Shown here: positions 27,055-36,603 of the stretch, one piece after another
How positions within the stretch are numbered: position 1 is the stretch's first letter
Layout of the letters: each line of letters opens with the position of its first letter
Origin: Equivita sp045641605
GTDB taxonomy: Bacteria > Actinomycetota > Coriobacteriia > Coriobacteriales > Eggerthellaceae
Length of the DNA: 38,905 nucleotides
Assembly: GCA_045641605.1 (NCBI GenBank)
Contig: JAZUHG010000041.1
Coordinates: 1 to 38,905 of the forward strand
Reading direction: 5' to 3'
Made by a program: the position numbers and the translations under genes
Notes under the pieces: model-generated
The model's input: only the letters and a program-made list of their open reading frames with translations
Databases searched by the model: none
What the model was told of the DNA's origin: nothing

Positions 27055-28470
27055 ATGTCAGGACAATTTATAGACAAAGTTAGAATTTTTGTAAAAGGTG
27101 GTAACGGCGGCGCTGGCTGCATGAGTTTCCGTCGTGAGTCACACGTGCCTAAAGGCGGCCCCGATGGGGGCGATGGAGGCTTCGGTGGAAGTGTAATTCT
27201 TAAAGCAGATGGCGGTAAGTCTTCGCTGATTGAATATAGATATAAACATCATTTTAAGGCCGAGCGTGGTACTCACGGCAAAGGCTCTAAGCGTCATGGT
27301 CAAAATGGTGCCGATACTATTTTGAAAGTTCCTGTTGGGACCCTTGTTCGTGAAGTCGAAGTTGAGCAAATTGGCGATGAGGAAAAATACATTACTGGTG
27401 AAGTTATTGCCGATCTCACTACAAATGGTCAAGAACTTGTTGTAAGTCAAGGTGGTACTGGTGGCCGTGGAAACACACACTTTGTAACTCCAACGCGCCG
27501 TGCCCCCGAATTTGCCGAGCTTGGTGAGCCTGTTGAGGGACGCTGGATTGAGCTTGAAATGAAACTTATGGCCGATGCTGCACTGGTTGGCATGCCAAGT
27601 GCGGGAAAGAGTTCGCTTATTGCTCGTTTGAGTGCTGCCAAGCCAAAGATTGCAGATTATCCTTTTACGACCATCACTCCAAATTTGGGTGTTGCAAAGG
27701 CTGGGGATTTGAGCTATGTTTTGGCAGATATTCCAGGGCTTATCGAAGGTGCGCATAAGGGTAAGGGGCTTGGACATGAATTTTTGCGGCACATTGAGAG
27801 AAGCGCGCTGATTGTTCACATTGTGGATATGACTGGCAGCTGGGAAGGACGCAACCCCGTAGAGGATTATAAAACTATTAATAAAGAGTTGGCTTTATAC
27901 GCAAAGGATTTGAGTCTTCGTCCGCAAATTGTTGTTGCAAACAAGTGCGAGATGCCAAACACCGAAGAAGGTGTCAAGCGTTTGCAAGAGCAAGTTAACA
28001 AAGATGTTGAAGCTGCAAAAGGCACCGAAAAAGAAGGCTTGCTTGAGCCAAAACTTTTTGTGATTAGTGCTGTGACAGGCCTTGGCGTTAAAGAACTTAA
28101 TATTGCTGTTGCAAATAAGGTTGCACAAATTAAGGAAGCCGCTTTGGCACAAGCCGAAGAAGAAGAGAGCTTCGATAAAGTTTGGACTCTTGATAAAAAG
28201 GCGTCTGACAAATTTGAAATTATTAAACTTTCTGGTGGCGTTTTTGAAGTTACTGGTAAAAAACCTGTTAGGGCAGTTGTTCAAACAGACATGGACAACG
28301 AAGAAGCTGTGGTATTTTTGCAGCATAGGCTTCGTCGTATGGGAGTCGAGAAAGCATTGGCAGAAGCTGGTGCCGAAGACGGAGACGAAATCCAAATTGC
28401 AGGACGCAGCTTTGAGTTTGAAAATACCGAGGCAAAAAGTTTACCTGACGAATATGGAGAACTTGATTAA
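27055..28470 (+). CDS. obg: GTPase Obg (CgtA)
   Basis: The 471-residue essential GTPase acts in 50S ribosome assembly and stress control. Domains in order: glycine-rich Obg fold (VKGGNGGAGCMSFRRESHVPKGGPDGGDGG ... at about 1-160), G domain with GMPSAGKSS (G1), DIPGLIEGAHKGKGLGHEFLRHIER (G3 region), NKCEMP (G4), and a C-terminal OCT domain (KFEIIKLSGGVFEVTG ... RRMGVEKALAEAGAEDGDEIQIAG). The OCT domain is typical of actinobacterial and Gram-positive Obg. No TGA occurs. It is driven by its own extended -10 promoter and ends TAATG with the DinG gene. Confidence 0.98.
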   Translation: MSGQFIDKVRIFVKGGNGGAGCMSFRRESHVPKGGPDGGDGGFGGSVILKADGGKSSLIEYRYKHHFKAERGTHGKGSKRHGQNGADTILKVPVGTLVREVEVEQIGDEEKYITGEVIADLTTNGQELVVSQGGTGGRGNTHFVTPTRRAPEFAELGEPVEGRWIELEMKLMADAALVGMPSAGKSSLIARLSAAKPKIADYPFTTITPNLGVAKAGDLSYVLADIPGLIEGAHKGKGLGHEFLRHIERSALIVHIVDMTGSWEGRNPVEDYKTINKELALYAKDLSLRPQIVVANKCEMPNTEEGVKRLQEQVNKDVEAAKGTEKEGLLEPKLFVISAVTGLGVKELNIAVANKVAQIKEAALAQAEEEESFDKVWTLDKKASDKFEIIKLSGGVFEVTGKKPVRAVVQTDMDNEEAVVFLQHRLRRMGVEKALAEAGAEDGDEIQIAGRSFEFENTEAKSLPDEYGELD

Positions 28471-31400
28471 TGGCAACAACCAAAGAAACATTAAATGACT
28501 TTATGCGTGAGGGAACACCCGCTGCCATTGTCGAGCGCTATATTGCATTAGAGCAAATTGCCGAAGACACAGATTTCGGCCATTTGGATTCTAACGTTGT
28601 TGTGGTGGATACCGAAGCCACAGGTCTTTCATACACCAAAGATGAGCTAATTCAAATTGCTGCTGCGCGCATCACCAATGGTAAAGTTGAAGATTGGTAC
28701 GTTACCTTCGTTGATCCTGGGCAAGAAATCTCCGAAGATATAGAACATCTCACGCATATCTCAAACGATGATGTAGCAGGTGCTCCAAGCCCAGATGAGG
28801 CTTTGCGAGGTTTGGTAGAATTTGCTGGCGATGCCGTTATGCTTGCGCACAATGCTTCTTTTGACAAAACATTTTTGACGAAGCATGCCGCAGGTTACCC
28901 TTTGCTCGAAAACATTTGGGTGGATAGTCTTGACTTGGTTCGCATTGCATTTCCGCGACTAACTTCGCATAGGTTAATTGATTTGTCCAAGGCTTTTGGT
29001 ATTGTGGAGAGCACCCACCGTGCCGATGACGATGTTGCCACAACATGTTTGGTTTACAGGCTTGTTTTGTCTGCCATTACTCAAATGCCTCTTAACTTGG
29101 TTAAGGTTATTGCTGGTTTGGCCCCTACAGAAATGTGGCCAACTGGCTATGTTTTTAAAGAGATGCTTAGCATATTGCCTCAAATTGAGGCCGAAGGCGA
29201 GGGCAGCGATGATGATTTCATCGTTCCAAGCGAGATAATGGACGAAGACCTTTTTGAAAAAGAAAAATCAAAGGTAAATACTTTTTCGATGCTTCGCACA
29301 ATGCGAAACGAACGCTTCCAAAACCTACCTAGCCAGGTTAAATATGATATTGCATTAGATGATGACGACATTACTCCGGGTTCTGAAAATGGTCCAATTA
29401 AGGCTGCGGATGCTATGCAATTCCCACAGGTTGAAGATATCCAAGCGGAATTTAAGAAATCGGGCATGCTTGGAAAGATTTACCCAGATTTTGAAGAACG
29501 CGAAGAGCAAATTCAAATGTCTGCTGAAGTTTTGTCTGCCTTTAGAGATTCGCAAAACCTTACAATTGAAGCGGGTACTGGCGTGGGGAAGAGCATGGCA
29601 TACCTAATTCCTGCAATTCGCATGGCCAAGGAAAATGAAATTACTGTTGGTGTTGCGACCAAAACAAATTCGCTTCTTGACCAGTTGATCTATCATGAAC
29701 TTCCTTCCTTGAAAAATGAAATTGATGGCCTTGTTTATGCTTCGCTAAAAGGCGCAAAGCACTATATTTGTCTTCGTAAGGCTGCATATCTTGCTGGAGG
29801 CAAGGCAAGAAAGATTAAGTTTAAAGACGAAGAGTTTTGCAACGCGGCTAGCATCGCAGGACTCATTTCATACATCGAGCAAACTGCCTATGACGATTGT
29901 GATGGCTTAAAGATTAATGGTCGTGCGCTTCCAAACCCGGCTTACACTTGCGGAAGTCACGAGTGCTTGCGCAATAAATGCCCCTTTTATCATAATGGCT
30001 GCTTTGTTCATGGCGCGCGTCGTATGGCTAAAAATGCCGATGTTGTGGTTACAAATCACAGCATGCTATTTTGTGATATCAAGGCTAACAATGGGCTTTT
30101 GCCACCAATTAAATATTGGATCATTGACGAGGCTCATGGCACCGAAGCCGAGGCTCGCCGTGCTTTTTCGGCAAATGTTTTGGCTTCTACTTTACTAGAC
30201 TTTTCAAAAGGGCTCGACAGCGAAACTGCCAAGTTTAATGTTTTTGAGCGTGCTGCTCGCAATGTTAATACCGAAGAGATGGATGACAAAGGCACAATTT
30301 ATGGCCTTATTAACAAAGCAAAGAGCGCTGGAAAAGAATTTGGTAGACATAGCGCACTTTATGCGAACAATATTTGCGAGCTTTTAGATTTCAGTGAGAA
30401 AAATTACAATGGCTATGAATTCTCGACTGTTTGGATTAATAAAGAAATTCGCGAAAGCGAACAATTCAACAAACTTTATAAGATTGCTAACGAATGAAAC
30501 AAGGCTGCCGAGGATTTAATTACGGCTTGTAACAAACTTCTTGCATATTTGGATGACTATAAATCTTGCGCGATAACATCGCGTGAGGTGAGCGCCTTCG
30601 TCTTCGATGTTAAAGAGATTATTAACGCTACCGATGTGATTTTCCTTAACAACAATGATCAATATGTGTATTCGGCAAACATGAATACTAAAAAAACTGT
30701 CAAGAATGATAAGATTTCAGCCGAGCTTTATTCTGTTTCGGATGTCCTTAACGAACGTTTATATGGCCAGTGTAAGAGCATAATTTTCACATCAGCTACA
30801 CTTGCTACGGGGGATAGTTTTAAGTCCTTTAAGGATGCAATTGGTCTTCCGACTGACACCCGTGAATGTCAACTTTCAAGTAGTTTTGACTATGATAAAA
30901 ACATGACAATTTATGTTGCGAATGATATGCCGGCCAACCCCAACGCGCCGGAATACACAGATAGACTTGCACAGTTTTTGTCTGATATTCACATTGCTGG
31001 CGATGGCTCAATTTTGTCGCTCTTTACAAATAGACGTCAAATGGAACGTGCTTTTGAAGTTGTAAGCGAAGACATCAAACCGCACGGCCTTCGTTTGCTT
31101 ATGCAAAAGTGAGGACTTTCGGTCAAGGGTGTTAAGGATGAGTTTTTAAACAACGAAAAACTTTCGCTTTTTGCTTTGAAGAGTTTTTGGGAGGGCTTTG
31201 ATGCGCCAGGATCTACACTCAAAAGCGTTGTAATTTGCAAGCTTCCTTTCACACGTGTGGACGATCCGCTTAACTTGGAACGCCGCGCCCGTGAAGATAA
31301 TGCTTGATTTAAATACACATTGCCTGCTTCTGTAATTGAGACCAAACAGGCAGTTGGAAGGCTTATTCGTAAGGCCGATGACAAGGGCTATATCGTCTTT

Positions 31401-31523
31401 GCAGACAGCCGCCTGGTTCAAAAAACTTACGGTGAATTGTTCTTGCGCAGTATGCCTTCGCAAAATATTAAAATAATGGGCTGCAATGAGATAGTTGATG
31501 ACATTAGCAAGTTGGATATTTAA
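28470..31523 (+). CDS. dinG: DnaQ-like exonuclease fused to DinG-like DNA helicase
   Basis: A 1017-residue protein. Residues 1-210 form a DEDDh 3'-5' exonuclease (VVDTEATGL with Asp47 and Glu49, AHNASFDKTF, HRADDDVAT). Residues 340-1017 form a DinG/XPD-type helicase: Walker A in EAGTGVGKS (about 367-375), iron-sulphur cysteines in KHYICLRKAAY and YTCGSHECLRNKCPFYHNGC, DEAH at 553-556, SATLATG, SLFTNRRQM and QAVGRLIRK. Such proteins act in DNA repair and clearing of R-loops. Three TGA codons (30495, 31110, 31305) read as Trp; as stops they would remove the second helicase domain. The exonuclease-helicase fusion is known from Gram-positive bacteria. ATG overlaps the obg stop. Confidence 0.95.
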
Positions 31524-32671
31524 TGGCTAAAAAGAAACAACAACACGAAAATAAAGAAAACGTTGATCATTCTCAACATGGCGCGTCTCACTTAACCAGT
31601 GATAAATCTGAGTCTTTTAAAGAAGTCAGCTTTAACGTTTTGGAGAATGCTGTTGAGCGACGTAACTCTTTGTTTGGCTACAAGAGCCGTGACTTCCGCA
31701 ACCGTGCTGTAATTTCGAGCGATGAAATGCTTCCTGGAAAGACTCGCGTCCGAAGCATCGGAAAGTTATCTGTTGTTGTTTTAACTATCATTTTGTGCCT
31801 CTCACTTATTGCTGGTGTGCTGGTATTTTTAAACAATAATGGCTTCTTTACAAAGGTTAAACACAGCACTCCACTTAAAGAAGCAATTGTACAAATTGGC
31901 GATTATGACTACCAAATCATGCAGCTAAATGCATTTTTGCAAACTACAATCAACAGCAATAAGATTAGGCAATATGACATCAACAAACAAGATTACGATG
32001 AAGTAAAAGATGGTCTAAACGATATTTCAAACAACATTACAGACATTAAAAAAACACTTGACCCACAAAGCGAAGACTATATTATGGCTGGCTATGCTCA
32101 ACAAACAATTGAAGCGCGCCTTATGATGATTGACACGGGTCTTAAAATTTATGACAGCCTAACAAAGAGTGTTGCAATTATTGGCGAAACCGAAGCAATG
32201 TGAAACAATGTATTAAAAGCAGATGCAGCTTTGAAAGAATCTGACAATTTGGTTCAATCTAATTCATTGGACAACTTTGCCATCGCTAAGCAAAATAGCG
32301 AAAATGCCGTTCAACTACTTAGTGATGCTTCAAAACAAATTAAAGACTTGCAATCAAAAGCAACTGACTTCGATTTTAAAGTTTATAGCAACTACATTAC
32401 TGCCCGTTATGACTCTGCTGTTGTTTCTGTACAAGCATGTCAGGCTTTGCTGGACCAAAACTTGGATCAAATTAGTTCCTTAAACGTTCAATATATAGAA
32501 AAATCTAACAAGGCATCTGATATTGCAATGAATATGTCAACCACCCCTGTGCAGGTACTTCGTACCGATTATGACCTAAAAACCCGTCCATTAATTGAGG
32601 AATTTAAGGCTGCAAGAAAAAATGCTGCCGATAACGATTTTGCCCTTCGAAATTTCTTGATTAGCGACTAA
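31523..32671 (+). CDS. Unrecognised single-pass membrane protein with external helical domain
   Basis: The 382-residue protein has a hydrophilic cytosolic start of about 85 residues (many Lys, Gln, His), a single helix (LSVVVLTIILCLSLIAGVLVFL) and an external domain of about 270 residues that looks largely helical, with coiled-coil-like stretches (NAVQLLSDASKQIKDLQSK, LLDQNLDQISSLNVQYIEKSN). There is no clear enzyme motif and I do not recognise the family. One TGA (32201-32203) reads as Trp in the external domain. Start overlaps the dinG stop as TAATG, so it is translated with obg-dinG. A structural or sensing role at the envelope is possible but unproven. Confidence 0.75.
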
Positions 32672-32700
32672 TTAATTAGCTTTATATCTGCTAAATCCTG

Positions 32701-32706
32701 TATAAT
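32701..32706 (+). promoter_or_regulatory. -10 box upstream of the M28-like gene
   Basis: TATAAT immediately preceded by TG; the predicted start is near 32713, giving a leader of about 55 bases before ATG 32768, which has the ribosome-binding site GAAAGG. No good -35 is visible. Confidence 0.45.
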
Positions 32707-32767
32707 CGCATCTATATTATGCAACCCATAATACATGCTATTTTTTAAATTTTTTGAAAGGTAAATT

Positions 32768-35617
32768 ATGAGCTCAATGATTGACGACATTAGTCATTTA
32801 TCACGTGAAATTGGCGCGCGCCCTGCAGGTACCGAAGAAGAGCGTCTAGCTGCAATGTACATTGCAGAAAACATGCAAAAGCGAAGTGCCCTTCCATTCG
32901 ATATCGAGGATTTCGAAGGCGCCAAGGGAAGCAAAAGAGTAATTAATATTTTATCTATTGTTTCTGCAATCTTATTGTTCTTATCTGTTTTACTTCCAGT
33001 TGTTAGTGTTCCTGCTTTAATCATTTGTTTGGTTATTGCTGTTATTGTTGTTATGGAATATTTGGGTAGGCCAATTGTTTCAAACTTTTTCCGTTATGGA
33101 ATTAGTCAAAATGTTGTTTCGAAATATGTTCCTGCTTATTCATCAGAGAACTCTCAAAGCCAGCGCAAGCGTAAGGTTGTTTTTGTTTCTCATTATGATA
33201 GTGGCAGGTCAGTGCCAGAAAGTGGCGATTCATTTTTCAAGCTAGCATACATGTCAAACATCGCAGCATTATTTGCAGATTGCTTGATTGTTGTATTTTT
33301 GGCTATCAAAGCATTCGCATTTCCAGAGACATCTGGCGTCGTAACTTTGGTTTGCGTCATTGTTTCTTTGATTTTGGCAATCGTTTGCATTTTGCCTTCG
33401 CTAGTTGATTTTTATAAATCAAAGCTTTTGTACAACGAAGGTGCAAACTGCAATGCTTCAGGTAATGCTGTATTAATTGAAATTGCAAGACAGCTAGGTA
33501 CTGGAGCATATGCAACAGATGAAGACTTCTCTCAAGATAAACCTAGGCCTGTTGTTCATGGTAAAGATGCTGCTGCAGAAGCAGATGTTATTCCAGCAGG
33601 TGCAAACTTAAATTACGAAGTTCCAAAAGCCTCCTCTAAAGAAGAAAAACCTGCCGAAGAGAAAAAAGATGCTTTGGCTGAAAAAGAGCAAAGTCTTGAG
33701 GATGCTAAAGCCGCAGTTGCTGCATTCACAGCACCTCGTAAGCCTCGTGCCCAATTTGATGAAGAGGGCAATGTTATTGACGAGGGCATTAAGACTTCGG
33801 AGGAAAGTACTGAACTTCAAAACGTAACTATTGATGATGCTTCTGCTCAAAGGACCGAAGCAAGTGCCGAGACAACTTCTTCGATTCCTGCATACAAAAC
33901 CGAGAAAAAGGGAAGTGGTGATGTTCCTGATTGGTTTAAATCGGCACAGAGCAAAGCTAAGAAAAATGATAGAGAAAACGAAGACCAAAAAGCTGAAAAG
34001 CGCTCTAAGTTTGCTCATACTATGGATGTTATGGCAGAAAAGCAAGAGAAAGAAGAGCAAAAGAAGAAGGACGAAGAAGAGAAAAAACGTGCTGAGCTTC
34101 GTGCGCAAATTGAGGCTGCAAACAAGGCTGCTGAAGAAGAGCGTCAAAAGAAGATGGCTGATAAAAAGACTTTCTATCGTTCCGAAGAAGACAAAGAAAA
34201 CACAACTGGTATGCCAGCTGTAGAAGAGAAAAAGGAAGAGAAGAAAGAAGAAGTCAGCTTGGAAGATAGCTTCAAGCAAAGTTTTGTTCAAAAAACTGAA
34301 AAGAATGACGAAGAAAAGAAAGTTGAGGACAAGAAGGAAGAGGAATTGAAGCCTGAGGATTCTGGTCAAATCAATCTTGACGAGATGAGGCAATATGCTC
34401 CATTAGATGACCAAGATTTCATCAGCTCAAATGAGATGCCACAAAATGAGGCCTTAAAAGAACTTCCAGAAGTATTTACTGATGAAGAAAATATTGAGGA
34501 AAATCCAGAATATGCAAAGGCATTGCAAGAAGACGATGCCAAAGAGGCCAAGGTTGATGATGGTTCTGTCGAGAAGGGCAAGTTTGGAACTGGTTCATTT
34601 GCTGCTGTCTCCGAAGCCGAGGGCGTAGCTGGTGCAACTGGTACATTTGCTCCTGTTCAAGAAGAGCTTATTGAGGATGCTAGCCGTTCTGGTGAGATTG
34701 CTAGCAAGGAAGAAATGGTTATTGCAGATGCAGACGATTCTGTTTACAACGAAGGCGAATTTACAGACACCGGTGCTTTTGCTGGTAAGGGATATGTAAA
34801 TATGCCTGATGAAAAACGTAAAGGTCTATTCGGAAGGTTTAAAAAGGATAAAGGCGCCGGAAGACATGCAAGTGAAGGCGATGGATTTATTGATAGTACA
34901 AGCAATAAAGGCGATAAGTTTATTGACGAAGCAGATTGGGAAGGTGGTGCTTTCGCTAACATTGGCAATAAGTTTAAGAGGAATAAGAAGGACGATGTTA
35001 ACGAGCTTGATGGTGAGTTTGTAGATGAAGTACAGGATGCTCCTCAAGATTTCGAAGAACAAGAAATTCTTAAGGCCGATCCAAATGCACCCATTACCAG
35101 CGACCAGAATCATATCAACTCTATGGTTGACCCTGTCCCAGACTTCGATAAACAAATCCAAGAGTTCCACAATGCTTCTATCAACATGGAAGTTTGGATG
35201 GTTGCACTTGGTTCCGAGATTGACGAGAACGCTGGAATTAAAGCATTTTTGATGGAGCATGCACAAGAACTTCGTGGTGCAATTATTATTGATATTGAAG
35301 GCCTTGGTGCTGGTGAACTAAGTCTTGTAAACTCCGAAGGCTTAGTCCGCAAGTCTCAAACAAGTTCAAGAATGAAACGCTACGTTCGTTCTGCTGCTAA
35401 TAAGTTGGGCGTTGTTGTTCCAAGTGTTGACTTACCTTGGGGTGAAAGTAGCGCTGCTTATGCAAGCAAGCTTGGTTATAAGACGCTTCGTCTTGTTGGT
35501 ATGGATGGATCAAAACCAGCATATTACATGTCAAAAGATGATGTTGTTGAAAACATTGATGAAGGCAAATTGCAAAGCAATGTTAAATACTTACTTCAAT
35601 TAATTCAAAGTATTTAA
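32768..35617 (+). CDS. Degenerate M28-like membrane protein with large charged insertion
   Basis: A 949-residue protein. Residues 1-50 (EIGARPAGTEEERLAAMYI), 135-150 (VVFVSHYDSG, His142 and Asp144) and 220-240 (GANCNASGNAVLIEIARQLG) resemble M28 aminopeptidases, and the fold resumes near residue 806 (WMVALGSEIDENAGIKAFLMEHA, GAIIIDIEGLGAGE). Helix pairs lie near 57-97 and 157-215. In M28 enzymes the third motif is GANDNASG with a metal-binding Asp; here it is Cys228, and the usual catalytic Glu-Glu is Ser-Glu, so activity is doubtful. About 550 residues, rich in Glu, Lys and Asp, split the domain; within it short G-x-FA motifs recur. It has no in-frame TGA. Its stop overlaps holA by 4 bases. 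Confidence 0.75.
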   Translation: MSSMIDDISHLSREIGARPAGTEEERLAAMYIAENMQKRSALPFDIEDFEGAKGSKRVINILSIVSAILLFLSVLLPVVSVPALIICLVIAVIVVMEYLGRPIVSNFFRYGISQNVVSKYVPAYSSENSQSQRKRKVVFVSHYDSGRSVPESGDSFFKLAYMSNIAALFADCLIVVFLAIKAFAFPETSGVVTLVCVIVSLILAIVCILPSLVDFYKSKLLYNEGANCNASGNAVLIEIARQLGTGAYATDEDFSQDKPRPVVHGKDAAAEADVIPAGANLNYEVPKASSKEEKPAEEKKDALAEKEQSLEDAKAAVAAFTAPRKPRAQFDEEGNVIDEGIKTSEESTELQNVTIDDASAQRTEASAETTSSIPAYKTEKKGSGDVPDWFKSAQSKAKKNDRENEDQKAEKRSKFAHTMDVMAEKQEKEEQKKKDEEEKKRAELRAQIEAANKAAEEERQKKMADKKTFYRSEEDKENTTGMPAVEEKKEEKKEEVSLEDSFKQSFVQKTEKNDEEKKVEDKKEEELKPEDSGQINLDEMRQYAPLDDQDFISSNEMPQNEALKELPEVFTDEENIEENPEYAKALQEDDAKEAKVDDGSVEKGKFGTGSFAAVSEAEGVAGATGTFAPVQEELIEDASRSGEIASKEEMVIADADDSVYNEGEFTDTGAFAGKGYVNMPDEKRKGLFGRFKKDKGAGRHASEGDGFIDSTSNKGDKFIDEADWEGGAFANIGNKFKRNKKDDVNELDGEFVDEVQDAPQDFEEQEILKADPNAPITSDQNHINSMVDPVPDFDKQIQEFHNASINMEVWMVALGSEIDENAGIKAFLMEHAQELRGAIIIDIEGLGAGELSLVNSEGLVRKSQTSSRMKRYVRSAANKLGVVVPSVDLPWGESSAAYASKLGYKTLRLVGMDGSKPAYYMSKDDVVENIDEGKLQSNVKYLLQLIQSI

Positions 35618-36582
35618 TTTTTTCGAAGACTTTCGATAATAAATGTTTGAAAATGAAGGGTACTGTTTGAAGTGCTCTTCATTTGTTTTTCACAGTCCAA
35701 AGCTTTTTCTAAGATGTCAACCAGTTCATCTTGCGTGAAGTTTCGTGACCATGCATAGTGGTTTTTAACCCTTCAGGACTCATAACCAAGTATTTGGCTG
35801 ATTGCATTTTGAGTTGCGCCTTCGCCTAAATCGTGAACTGCTATTAACTCTTTAACCATTCTGCAGGTTTGAGGTAAAAGCTGGTATTCTGTGCCTTCGG
35901 GCATTTCTTTGAATAGGGTCAAGCATGTGTTTAAATCGCGAGCTGCAAATGCATTCGTAAAGTCCCAAGGTTTAACTTCTGCAGTCTTTTTAACCTCTTG
36001 CATGATTTGAATTTTGCTAATGTCAGCGCCACCGTTTGAAAGCAGTAGCTTTTGAATTTCTGCGTCAAGTTTAAGTGTGTCTTCGCCGACATATTCAACA
36101 AGAAGTTTGGCAGCGTCCAAACCTATGGAGCCTCCGTGGCTTCGGGCTACTTTATTTAGAGTCTCTGCAACTTGATATTTTTTTGGAGCAGTGCAATCGA
36201 TGATGGAAGTGTTGCTAATTTTTTGCGCAGCTTTATAAAGGCGAGTAGATTTAGCAAGCTTTGAACAAATTAGCGTAAGCACCGTTGAGTTGTTTGGCTT
36301 TTCAAGATATTCGATGATTCTTTCTGTGTCATCCTTGCGAAGTTTGTCGGCATTTCTAACAATTACGCTACGCTTTTCGCTAGCAAATGGCATTTGCATA
36401 CATGCAGCAACAATATCTGTCCCTACTGCTGTTTGCCCATCAAAACTGCTGGAATTTAGACTCATATCGCCATATTCTTCCAAGCGTTTCTCAAGCCTAT
36501 CTAAAACAGTATTGGCTTTAAGCTTATCGGTGCCGATCAAGACATAGACACAAAGTAAATCATTTTGTAGTTTATTGGCCAT
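35614..36582 (-). CDS. holA: DNA polymerase III subunit delta
   Basis: The 322-residue clamp-loader subunit opens the sliding clamp. Family features: the N-terminal NTPase-like fold (VYVLIGTDKLKANTVLDRLEKRL, MPFASEKRSVIVRNADKL), the middle KLDAEIQKLLL-KPWDFTNAFAARDL segment and the C-terminal SRNFTQDELVDILEKALDCEKQMKS. The TGA (complement of 35773-35775) gives GYES-W-RVKNHYAWS; as a stop it would remove the last 53 residues, the part that holds the conserved collar-domain end. ATG is at 36582, 21 bases after the comEC stop, so comEC-holA form an operon on this strand. The TAA end overlaps the opposing M28-like gene by 4 bases. Length is normal for the family. Confidence 0.93.
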
Positions 36583-36603
36583 GCGAGCATTTTAGCATAG
36601 ATA

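Noticed and set aside
33608..34393. 261-codon minus-strand frame rich in Phe and Leu opposite the M28-like gene
   Set aside because: It is the complement of Glu/Lys-rich repeats (GAA, AAG give TTC, CTT), not a real membrane protein.
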